DNA from: Chloroflexota bacterium
GTDB taxonomy: Bacteria > Chloroflexota > UBA4733
Direction of reading: 5' to 3'
DNA: 12,101 nt
NCBI GenBank assembly: GCA_025449435.1
Contig: JANWJO010000142.1
Span: 1-12,101, forward strand
Position 1 is the first letter of the stretch. Each line of letters begins with the position of its first letter. The notes beneath the pieces are model-generated. The model saw nothing but the letters and a program-made list of their open reading frames with translations, made no database searches and was not told where the DNA came from. Made by a program: the position numbers and the translations under genes. Below are positions 5,858-12,101 of this stretch, piece after piece.

Positions 5858-8050
5858 GTGCCACACGCTGAGCGATTGACTCATCCAGCGCTGAAGCTGC
5901 CACCCGAAGTTGTCTCCCATGCTCCGCTACCCGTGACGGTGCGTGCCGCACAGGATGACGACTGCGCCATGTGGGAACAATTCGTGGGCGCCCACGGCTG
6001 CTTCTTGCAATCATGGCAGTGGGGAGCGTTGCGGTCGTCACAAGGATGGCAAGCGCTTCGGCTGCTAGCCACTTGTGAGGGCGCGATCGTTGGCGTGGCT
6101 CAAGGTCTTCTGCGGCGATTTGCGCCTGGCGTGGCTATGCTGTACGTGCCACGCGGGCCGGTTACTACCAGCGATGCGGCCATCGCACCGCTGGTCTCGG
6201 CGCTGCGAACACTGGGCAAGCAACATGGTGCGTGTGTACTCCGAATGGAGCCTCAGTGGCTAGCCGATGCCGTACATATAGAGCGCTGTCGAGCCTTGGG
6301 CATGCGCGAAGCACCAACGGTCACACAACTGCCGCACACTGTGCTGGTCAACATCAACCAGGCGCAGGACGCCGTTCTCGCCAGTTTTAGACCCACCTGG
6401 CGGCGCTACATTCGCCACGCACCGAAGCGGGGCGTGGCGGTGCGAGAGGGTACCGCAGCCGACCTGGCTACGTTCTACGCCCTGGAGCGAGAGACCGCGA
6501 TGCGTCAGCGTACGCTGGGCCGGCCACTGGCGTATTATCAAGCCTTCTGGCAGCGCTTCCAGATGAGCGGCGCCCACCTGTTCCTCGCAGAACTGGCGGG
6601 CGACACGCTGGGAGCCATCATCACGCTGGAACACGGCACACACGCGACGTACCTGTATGGCGGCTCAACACGCCGGCGCCAAGATGTGCATGCCAACTAC
6701 CTGTTGCAATGGACCGCAATGTGCCACGCGCAGCGATCTGGCTGTACCTCCTACGATCTGTGGGGGTGCGGGCCGCCGGACGACCCGGCGTCGCCAGAGG
6801 CCGGCCTCACAGCGTTCAAGCGTGGGTTTGGTCCGGTGGTGGCCTGGGTCGGCGCCTGGGACCTGCCGCTATCGCCACCGTACGCTGCGTGGCGGCAGGT
6901 AGAGTCAGCGCGCAAGCGTGCCGTGCGCTGGCGAGCGCAGCGCGCGCTTGTCAACAAGGAAGATGGTCGCATGGCTGCTGGCTCCCCATTCATCGTTCGC
7001 GATGCCACCGCTGCACCGGCGAGGCAGTGGGATGCGTGGCTGGCGGCGAGCCCAGGGGGCGGCCACTGGATGCAGACGCACGCCTGGGGTGAATTCAAGC
7101 GGCGGCAGGGCCGGGAGAGCGTACGCCTGGTACTCGAGGAGCATGGAACCGTCGTGGGCAGCGCCGAAGTGGTGCTGTACGCGCTGCCGCTCATCGGCAC
7201 CCTGGCCTATTGCGCGAAAGGTCCCTGGCTGGACTGGGCCAATGCGGCGCAAGTGGCTGCGTTCTTCAAAGGAGCCAGAGCAGTGCTTATGCGCAAGCGG
7301 GCCTTTGCTTTTCAGATCGAGCCAGAGGCATTGGAAGCCGATGAGCGACTCAAGGAACAACTGAGCGCGGCTGGCTTCCGGCGCTATTGGACCAACCATC
7401 AATTCAAGACGACGATGGTCGTCGACCTCCAGCCGGGAGAGGCAGCCCTGCAAGCGGCCATGAGCCAGACGGGTCGCCGGTACATCCGCGCGGCGCAGCG
7501 CGCTGGCGTGACGGTGCACGAGGACGCGTCTCCCGGTGCTCGCGAGGTGTTCCATGCCATGTTTATGGCTACCAGCCAGCGCGACGGCTTCTTCATGCGT
7601 CCGCGCGCGTATTTAATGGCCGGCTGGAAGGCACTGCTCGATGCTGAGATGGGCCGGTTCTTGCTCGCCTATCAGGATGGCCAACCCGTGGCGGGGATGT
7701 TTCTCACCAGCTTCAATGGCAAGGTGTGGTACAAGGACGGCGCATCGTCCCCCGAAGGACAGAAATTGCATGCGCCCTACCTGTTGCAGTGGGAAGCGAT
7801 GCGTTGGGGCAAGGCGCACGGCGCGAGCTACTACGACATGGTAGCGATTCCGGATCCGGACCAACTGGAGAATCGGGAACACCCCATGTGGGGGCTCTAT
7901 GACTTCAAGCGCAAGTTCGGCGGTGAGGTGCGGGAGTTTGTGCGTGCCTACAAACAGCCCTATATGCCGCGCGTGGCGGCGCTGTGGGACCGGTTAGAGC
8001 CGCTGTACTACCGCGTGTACATGCGCTTGAAGAAGGACGTGTACTACTAG
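5858..8050 (+). CDS. Double-length FemA/FemB-type aminoacyl (peptidoglycan bridge) transferase fusion
   Basis: Fem-type enzymes add amino acids from aminoacyl-tRNA to the peptidoglycan stem peptide at the inner face of the membrane. Each consists of two GNAT-like lobes. At 730 residues this protein is twice the usual 340-420 and contains two complete copies. Copy one (about 25-355) shows FLQSWQWGALR (near 49), WRRYIRHAPKRGV, NYLLQWTAM (about 280-288) and SYDLWG. Copy two (about 375-730) shows WMQTHAWGEFK (near 404), GRRYIRAAQRAGV, PYLLQWEAM (about 640-648) and YYDMVA. The LLQW motifs are 360 residues apart. The reading frame is uninterrupted. The first start is uncertain: GTG 5858 has only a weak purine-rich site and homology begins near residue 25. 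An internal ATG at 6971 (residue 372), preceded by AAGGA, could yield copy two alone. There are no membrane segments. Chemistry and substrate are inferred from the family; the fold may also serve other aminoacyl transfers. Confidence 0.85.
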   Translation: MPHAERLTHPALKLPPEVVSHAPLPVTVRAAQDDDCAMWEQFVGAHGCFLQSWQWGALRSSQGWQALRLLATCEGAIVGVAQGLLRRFAPGVAMLYVPRGPVTTSDAAIAPLVSALRTLGKQHGACVLRMEPQWLADAVHIERCRALGMREAPTVTQLPHTVLVNINQAQDAVLASFRPTWRRYIRHAPKRGVAVREGTAADLATFYALERETAMRQRTLGRPLAYYQAFWQRFQMSGAHLFLAELAGDTLGAIITLEHGTHATYLYGGSTRRRQDVHANYLLQWTAMCHAQRSGCTSYDLWGCGPPDDPASPEAGLTAFKRGFGPVVAWVGAWDLPLSPPYAAWRQVESARKRAVRWRAQRALVNKEDGRMAAGSPFIVRDATAAPARQWDAWLAASPGGGHWMQTHAWGEFKRRQGRESVRLVLEEHGTVVGSAEVVLYALPLIGTLAYCAKGPWLDWANAAQVAAFFKGARAVLMRKRAFAFQIEPEALEADERLKEQLSAAGFRRYWTNHQFKTTMVVDLQPGEAALQAAMSQTGRRYIRAAQRAGVTVHEDASPGAREVFHAMFMATSQRDGFFMRPRAYLMAGWKALLDAEMGRFLLAYQDGQPVAGMFLTSFNGKVWYKDGASSPEGQKLHAPYLLQWEAMRWGKAHGASYYDMVAIPDPDQLENREHPMWGLYDFKRKFGGEVREFVRAYKQPYMPRVAALWDRLEPLYYRVYMRLKKDVYY
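6957..6973 (+). promoter_or_regulatory. Possible internal ribosome binding site and ATG between the two FemAB copies
   Basis: AAGGA at 6957-6961 is followed ten bases later by in-frame ATG 6971, exactly in the linker before the second FemAB copy (residue 372). It resembles the start of a formerly separate gene and could still produce a shorter second protein. Confidence 0.4.
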
Positions 8051-8084
8051 CCTTGGCGCGATCCATCACAGAAGGGCGGTTCCG

Positions 8085-8921
8085 ATGCCCGAGCTACCAG
8101 AGGTAGAAGTAACTAGGCGCGCGCTTGAGCCGTACGTTGTGGGCAAATGCATTAGCGGTTGTACGCTGAGCTGGCGGACAGCCGTCATCGCTCCTAACCC
8201 GGAGCGCTTTGCAGCGCTCGTGAAAGGAAAGAAAGTAAGGGAGATCCGCCGCCGGGGCAAATACCTCATCTTTGACCTCGGTGGCGACTTGCAGCTGATG
8301 CTGCACCTGCGCATGACAGGCCGGTTGTACTTCACGTCACAAGCCGCGCCACCAACGCCCTACACGCGCAATAGCATCCAGTTTGTTGGGGGAGACGAAC
8401 TGCGCTTCGTTGATGTGCGCAAGCTCGGCCAGCTATGGGTGGCTGGCCCAGGAGTGAGCGACCCGCCGCCTAGGCTACCGGAAGGGCCAGAACCGCTGAC
8501 GGCGAAGTTTACGCCGGAAGTCTTGGAGCACAACCTTGCCGGCCGGACCACCACGATCAAGGCTGCGCTGCTCGACCAGAATACGGTGGCTGGGCTGGGC
8601 AACATTTACGTGGATGAGGCGCTGTTTGAGGCAATGATCCATCCCGAACGCCGCTGTGCCTCGCTCACTGGCGCCGAGATCGCACGGCTACATGCGGCGA
8701 TCGTGGCCGTGCTGCAGCGCGGTATAGAGAACTCTGGAACGAGCTTTCGAGACTTTGTCGGGCCCACTGGCGAACGGGGAGCGAATCAGGATGATTTAAG
8801 GGTGTGGCACCGAGCTGGGCAATCATGTGTGCGCTGCCAGGGTCGCATCGTCAAGACGCGCGTGGCAGGCAGGGGCACGCATTGGTGCCCGGTTTGCCAG
8901 CCGCTCACCGTTCCGGAGTAA
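8085..8921 (+). CDS. mutM: Formamidopyrimidine-DNA glycosylase (Fpg/MutM)
   Basis: This bifunctional glycosylase/AP lyase removes 8-oxoguanine and formamidopyrimidines from DNA. Its 278 residues match the family. After the initiator Met it begins PELPEVEV, giving the catalytic N-terminal proline (Pro2) and Glu3. Lys59 in RRRGKY is the conserved lysine. VDVRKLGQ (109-116) corresponds to the family DxRxFG loop. The helix-two-turn-helix with LDQNTVAGLGNIYVDE precedes a zinc finger of four cysteines (248, 251, 268, 271), with RVAGRGTHWCPVCQ matching the end of functional Fpg. All key residues are present, so it is expected to be active. ATG 8085 is fixed by the required N-terminal proline. The gene is 34 bases after the femAB-like gene and is the last of the + strand series; the next gene is convergent after 18 bases. 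Confidence 0.97.
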   Translation: MPELPEVEVTRRALEPYVVGKCISGCTLSWRTAVIAPNPERFAALVKGKKVREIRRRGKYLIFDLGGDLQLMLHLRMTGRLYFTSQAAPPTPYTRNSIQFVGGDELRFVDVRKLGQLWVAGPGVSDPPPRLPEGPEPLTAKFTPEVLEHNLAGRTTTIKAALLDQNTVAGLGNIYVDEALFEAMIHPERRCASLTGAEIARLHAAIVAVLQRGIENSGTSFRDFVGPTGERGANQDDLRVWHRAGQSCVRCQGRIVKTRVAGRGTHWCPVCQPLTVPE

Positions 8922-8939
8922 GGGCCAGCCGGTACTATG

Positions 8940-9407
8940 TTAGGCTATCGCTTGCAGGCTAAAGCGGTACTCGCGTAGCTGGCGCGACTCCATATGGCCG
9001 ACGCTCTCCAGGAATGTGCGTACCAGCGTGTTGTGTACCTGGTAGAGCGCGCGCGAAGCGTGCCGTGTCGGATCGAGCCCGAAGGATCGGGCAACCGAGG
9101 CGATGGACTCGCCGCGGGCCAGTCCGCGCAGGGCGCAGCGCATGCGCCGGATCTCGTCGCTATCGCGGCTGTTGTCCAGCTTAAGGTTCTGGTCTACACG
9201 CACGATCGTCTGGATCAGCAGGTCGCGCAAGGCGAGGCCCTCAGCGTGGGCCTGGCCGCCGAATGACCCTAAGGCACGTGCGCGTACGAAAGAAAGGCGG
9301 GCCAGGGGACTTTTGCTCAGTTGCACGGGATCATCGAGGTTGCGGAGGGCCAAACGCAGTTCGCGGGTCGCGTCCATAGCTGCCGTGGGGGTGCTGTCCA
9401 TATCCAT
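8940..9407 (-). CDS. Small protein of unknown function with an HTH-like C-terminal half
   Basis: I do not recognise this 155-residue protein as a named family. Residues 13-35 are helical (ELRLALRNLDDPVQLSKSPL). Residues 56-75 include LRDLLIQTIVRV. Residues 90-131 have the spacing of a sigma-region-4-like helix-turn-helix (RGLARGESIASVARSFGL, then SRALYQVHNTLVRTF). This order (short N-terminal helices, LRDLL-type helix, then an HTH) recalls a regulatory module that I believe occurs fused to signalling proteins in Chloroflexota; here it would be free-standing. No cysteine cluster, membrane segment or signal peptide is seen. It starts at ATG 9407 with GGAG nine bases ahead (a second in-frame ATG lies two codons in). 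It is divergent from the BTAD regulator, which suggests a regulatory partner, and convergent with mutM. DNA binding is an inference. Confidence 0.7.
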   Translation of the reverse strand: MDMDSTPTAAMDATRELRLALRNLDDPVQLSKSPLARLSFVRARALGSFGGQAHAEGLALRDLLIQTIVRVDQNLKLDNSRDSDEIRRMRCALRGLARGESIASVARSFGLDPTRHASRALYQVHNTLVRTFLESVGHMESRQLREYRFSLQAIA

Positions 9408-9529
9408 GTGTCATCACTCCAACTAGCGTGGGTACACCGAGCGAGACGTACGCCTCAGCAGGTGACCGTCATTCACAACCTCTACGCGAGGAGAGTAGCC
9501 GGGCGACTTTCGGCCGAGTTTTGTAGAAG

Positions 9530-9550
9530 TTTCGCATTCGTTGCGCGAAA
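9530..9550. repeat. Inverted repeat TTTCGC-N9-GCGAAA, candidate operator
   Basis: Two perfect 6-bp arms are separated by nine bases, so the half-site centres are 15 bases apart. It lies 64 bases before the start of the BTAD regulator, a plausible site for a dimeric repressor or for autoregulation. Confidence 0.4.
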
Positions 9551-9600
9551 TGCTGGCAAATTCACGTTGGGTTAATTTGGGCGGGCGTACAGTGGCTACA

Positions 9601-9608
9601 GGGAGGAG
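9601..9608 (+). promoter_or_regulatory. Shine-Dalgarno GGGAGGAG of the BTAD regulator
   Basis: GGGAGGAG is followed by six bases and then GTG 9615. It is strong and well spaced, and fixes the start of the large downstream gene. Confidence 0.75.
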
Positions 9609-9614
9609 CGGAAC

Positions 9615-12101
9615 GTGGGAGGGCCAACGCTCCGTGCCTGGGTGATGGGCCGGTGCGCCGTCGAGATTCAAGGCAAGTTGGTGCAGGTCGCAACGATGCG
9701 TGGTCGCCGCCAAGCAACCGACCTGCTTGTGTACCTACTCACGCGCTCGAAGCACAGTTCAAGCACAGATGAAGCCATAGAAGACCTCTGGCCAGACCGC
9801 ACGGCGACGACCTCGCAGCAAACGCTGTATCGTAGTGCCAGCCAGCTCCGTACGCTCGTGCGGGCCGACGATGACACTGCCAAGCCGCTTGTCCTGGTGA
9901 GTGGTGGCCGGGTAGCCCTTAATCCAGCGTGGACCATCGATGTGGATCTGGCATCGTTTGAAACGGCGCTAACGGCCGCACGGCGTGAGCCAGATGAAGA
10001 GCATTGCATGGCTGCGCTGGCCCTGTATGGAGGCGAACTGCTCGCCGACGATCGCTACGCGTCGTGGATTGGGCCCCGGCGGCAGGAGGTCGAGCGGGAG
10101 CGCGGGTGGCTGCTTTCCCAGGTAAGCCGGTTTGCACTGGCGCGCGGCGACTTCGCCACGCTGTTGGAGAGCGCGCTGGCCATGGTGGAACTAGAGCACT
10201 GGAACGAAGATGCCCACCGCCATGTGATGCAAGCGTATGCTGGCCTGGGCCGGCGCGCAGAGGCGCTGCGACATTACCACCAACTGGCTTCGGTAATGGA
10301 GCGAACGCTCAACGCCAAGCCGTCCGCAGCCACGCGAGGGTTGTTCGACCGGCTGTCCAATGAACGCGAAGCCGGCGAACCAACACTGGAATCGGTGTCG
10401 ACGCACGGTAGCTTGGACTACGCTCCCGATCTGTTAGGTCTCGATCCGTTCGTTGGCCGGCAGCGTGAACTGACCTTGCTGTCGCGTCTGCTGGCACAAT
10501 TGCCAGCACAAGGTTCTGCTGTCTTCATCGGCGGTGAGTCTGGAGTGGGCAAGACGCGGCTGACGCGCGAATTGTGCGCCATCGCGCGGCAACAGGGCGT
10601 AGAGGCAGCTGTGGTGAGCTGTTCGCCGGAAACTGACAACGCGCCATACGGCCCGCTATCAGAGTTGATCGCCGCCTATCTCCAGGCGTCACTTCCACCT
10701 ACCAATGGCACCTCGGGCGCCGACAGTGGGAAGGGAGCGGCAGCGCTCTTAGCTGGCTGTGAGCCGCTGCTGCTCCTGGTACCCGAACTGGCACGTACGC
10801 TCGGATCGCACAATCGGCTATTGCCAGACCATGAGCAGCGCGTCATTGGGCAAGCCTTTGTCAGCTGGCTGCGGCTGCGCGCCCGCAATTCCGGCTTCAT
10901 CGTTGTGCTCGACGATGCGCAGTGGGCGGACGGGCAGACCGTCTCGATTATTCGCTACCTTATCAATCAGATCGCTACCTTGCCGGTGCTGTTTGTGGGC
11001 ATCTATCGTGAGGATGCCGGGCAGGCGGCACCGCTCGCCAGCTTTATGGCCGACACCGTACGCAAACGGCAGGCGCAGCGGTTCGTCCTGAGCCGGCTCG
11101 GCCGGGGCGAGGTACAGGAACTCCTGCACTTGATGTTGGATGGACCTCCGAGCCGCGACTTGGTCACCGCGATCTATGGAGCCACAAATGGAAACCCACT
11201 CTTTGTAGAAGGCATCGTGCAGCACCTCCTGCAAACAGAAGCGGTGTTCATGCGTGACGGCTTATATCACACGGCCGGCACACTCACCATCCCCAGCGAA
11301 CTGGCGGCGACCATCCGGCAGCGCGTTGACGTGCTGTCAATGAGTGCCCAGCATGTCGTCGAGTGCGCCGCGGTACTGGGGACACACGGTGACCACTTCT
11401 TGCTGGCTGACATGTGTGGTTGGGATGAGCAGGCGTTGCTTGCCGCCGTAGACGAAGGACGCGCCACGCACATGCTGATTGACGAGGGTGAAGGGTATGC
11501 GTTCCGGCACGGCATCGTGCGCGATGTGGTGTACCGGGGCCTGTCGGCTGGACGTCGCATGGTGCTCCATCGCAAGGCTGCTGAGGCTATCGAGGCTCGC
11601 CCCGACCGCGTTAAAGACGACATCGATTACCGCCTGGCGTTCCACTGGTCGCGTGCTGGTGATGCGCACGTCAAAGCGGCGGAGTGCCATATCCGTGCGG
11701 CCGAGCATGCCCGCCGGTTAGGCGCGCTGGAGCACGCTCTGGCGAGCCACAAGGAAGCGCTGGCTCAGCTCAAGCGGGCGGGCATTGAGCGTGGCGCCGT
11801 TGCTGCCGAGGCACTCATGGGCATCGCTAAGGCGCAAGCCATGGCCGGTGCGCAGGCACAAAGCCGGACCACGATGGAACGGGCCCTGGAAGCAGCCGAC
11901 AATCCCACCCAACAAGCGTATGTGTACCGCCTGTTGGGCGACATGGATGCGCGGCGAGGTTCGTACAGCACGGCAAGCGAGCGGTACCGCCAGGGGCTGG
12001 ACATTGTTGGCCCAGAACCATCGGGCGAGCGGTTACGGTTGCTGTTGGCGCTGGAATACGCCAGCGTGGCTCTGGGCAGGGTGCTGGATGCGGCACCCAT
12101 C
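9615..12101 (+). CDS. SARP-type BTAD/ATPase/TPR transcriptional regulator, 3'-truncated by the window edge
   Basis: The frame from GTG 9615 runs 829 codons without a stop and leaves the window, so the C-terminus is missing. Residues about 6-105 form an OmpR-like winged-helix region typical of SARP regulators (LWPDRTATTSQQTLYRSASQLR). Residues about 110-250 form the bacterial transcriptional activation domain, an all-helical TPR-like module (YGGELLADDRYASWIGPRR, then HRHVMQAYAGLGRRAEALRHY). From about 284 (FVGRQREL) a STAND/AAA-type ATPase core follows: Walker A GGESGVGKT (306-314, Lys313) and Walker B FIVVLDDAQWAD (Asp433, Asp434). The helical arm includes GNPLFVEGI and FRHGIVRDVVYRGLS, and TPR-like repeats begin near 688. 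Such proteins hold themselves inactive and open on ATP and ligand binding to activate target promoters. Both nucleotide motifs are intact. Its target is unknown; the divergent small HTH-like gene is the nearest candidate. The SARP/BTAD call is motif-based. Confidence 0.9.
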   Translation, partial: MGGPTLRAWVMGRCAVEIQGKLVQVATMRGRRQATDLLVYLLTRSKHSSSTDEAIEDLWPDRTATTSQQTLYRSASQLRTLVRADDDTAKPLVLVSGGRVALNPAWTIDVDLASFETALTAARREPDEEHCMAALALYGGELLADDRYASWIGPRRQEVERERGWLLSQVSRFALARGDFATLLESALAMVELEHWNEDAHRHVMQAYAGLGRRAEALRHYHQLASVMERTLNAKPSAATRGLFDRLSNEREAGEPTLESVSTHGSLDYAPDLLGLDPFVGRQRELTLLSRLLAQLPAQGSAVFIGGESGVGKTRLTRELCAIARQQGVEAAVVSCSPETDNAPYGPLSELIAAYLQASLPPTNGTSGADSGKGAAALLAGCEPLLLLVPELARTLGSHNRLLPDHEQRVIGQAFVSWLRLRARNSGFIVVLDDAQWADGQTVSIIRYLINQIATLPVLFVGIYREDAGQAAPLASFMADTVRKRQAQRFVLSRLGRGEVQELLHLMLDGPPSRDLVTAIYGATNGNPLFVEGIVQHLLQTEAVFMRDGLYHTAGTLTIPSELAATIRQRVDVLSMSAQHVVECAAVLGTHGDHFLLADMCGWDEQALLAAVDEGRATHMLIDEGEGYAFRHGIVRDVVYRGLSAGRRMVLHRKAAEAIEARPDRVKDDIDYRLAFHWSRAGDAHVKAAECHIRAAEHARRLGALEHALASHKEALAQLKRAGIERGAVAAEALMGIAKAQAMAGAQAQSRTTMERALEAADNPTQQAYVYRLLGDMDARRGSYSTASERYRQGLDIVGPEPSGERLRLLLALEYASVALGRVLDAAPI

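Larger units (their letters stand above)
9408..9614. promoter_or_regulatory. Divergent intergenic region with several inverted repeats
   Basis: These 207 bases separate the small HTH-like gene (-) from the BTAD regulator (+) and must carry both promoters. The + strand half is noticeably richer in A/T than the surroundings (about 9505-9580). Short dyads are a near-palindrome GAGACGTACGCCTC (9443-9456, one mismatched pair), CCTC-TACGC-GAGG (9479-9491) and TTTCGC-N9-GCGAAA (9530-9550). I cannot place -35/-10 boxes with confidence; TACAGT near 9589 is a weak -10 candidate for the + gene. Confidence 0.45.

Noticed and set aside
6905..7555. 216-codon - strand open frame inside the FemAB gene
   Set aside because: It is antisense to a clearly conserved coding region and its translation shows no family motifs; such shadows are expected at high GC.
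10818..11708. Open frames of 118-138 codons on the - strand within the BTAD regulator
   Set aside because: They are shadows of the large + strand frame, which carries intact Walker A and B motifs through the same region.
1..12101. CRISPR array, tRNA, rRNA, insertion sequence or prophage elements
   Set aside because: No regularly spaced repeats, no tRNA-like cloverleaf in the short intergenic gaps, and no transposase or integrase motifs were seen.

Overview
The window is 12.1 kb of GC-rich, densely packed bacterial chromosome. The gene set suggests a Chloroflexota-like organism: FemA/FemB-type transferases, a four-cysteine RecO, a very large SARP/BTAD-ATPase-TPR regulator, the decayed end of a second ATPase-TPR regulator, and GTG starts for several genes. 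This assignment is inferred from gene content, not from a search. I see no tRNA, rRNA, CRISPR array or intact mobile element.

Layout. (1) 1-775: the 3' part of recO on the + strand, cut by the window edge. (2) 793-2837, - strand: a two-gene unit of an unusual isocitrate/isopropylmalate-type dehydrogenase followed by a two-domain rhodanese sulfurtransferase, convergent with recO. (3) 2838-3525: almost 700 bases without an intact gene. They hold a + strand pseudogene (about 3014-3343) that joins the first helices of an XRE-type DNA-binding domain directly to the C-terminal tail of an ATPase/TPR regulator. It has no start codon and has an in-frame stop. (4) 3526-4350, - strand: a LmbE/PIG-L-type zinc deacetylase, divergent from (5) a + strand series: a Cof-type HAD phosphatase (probably leaderless), ndk, a double-length FemA/FemB-like protein and mutM (4433-8921). 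(6) 8940-9407, - strand: a small unrecognised protein with a helix-turn-helix-like segment. It is divergent, across 207 bases with several inverted repeats, from (7) a SARP-type BTAD/ATPase/TPR regulator starting at GTG 9615 and still open at the last base of the window (829 codons visible).

How the genes may work together. The ndk-femAB-mutM stretch has gaps of 23 and 34 bases and looks like a housekeeping operon (nucleotide pool balance, cell-wall peptide modification, oxidised-base repair). The dehydrogenase-rhodanese pair is 38 bases apart and probably cotranscribed, but no shared pathway is evident. The divergent small HTH-like gene and the large BTAD-ATPase gene form a plausible regulatory pair around a common operator region. 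I do not see a defence or mobile system. The most interesting items are the collapsed regulator pseudogene, the fused tandem FemAB protein with an internal translation start, the mixed-type dehydrogenase, and the BTAD/small-HTH pair.
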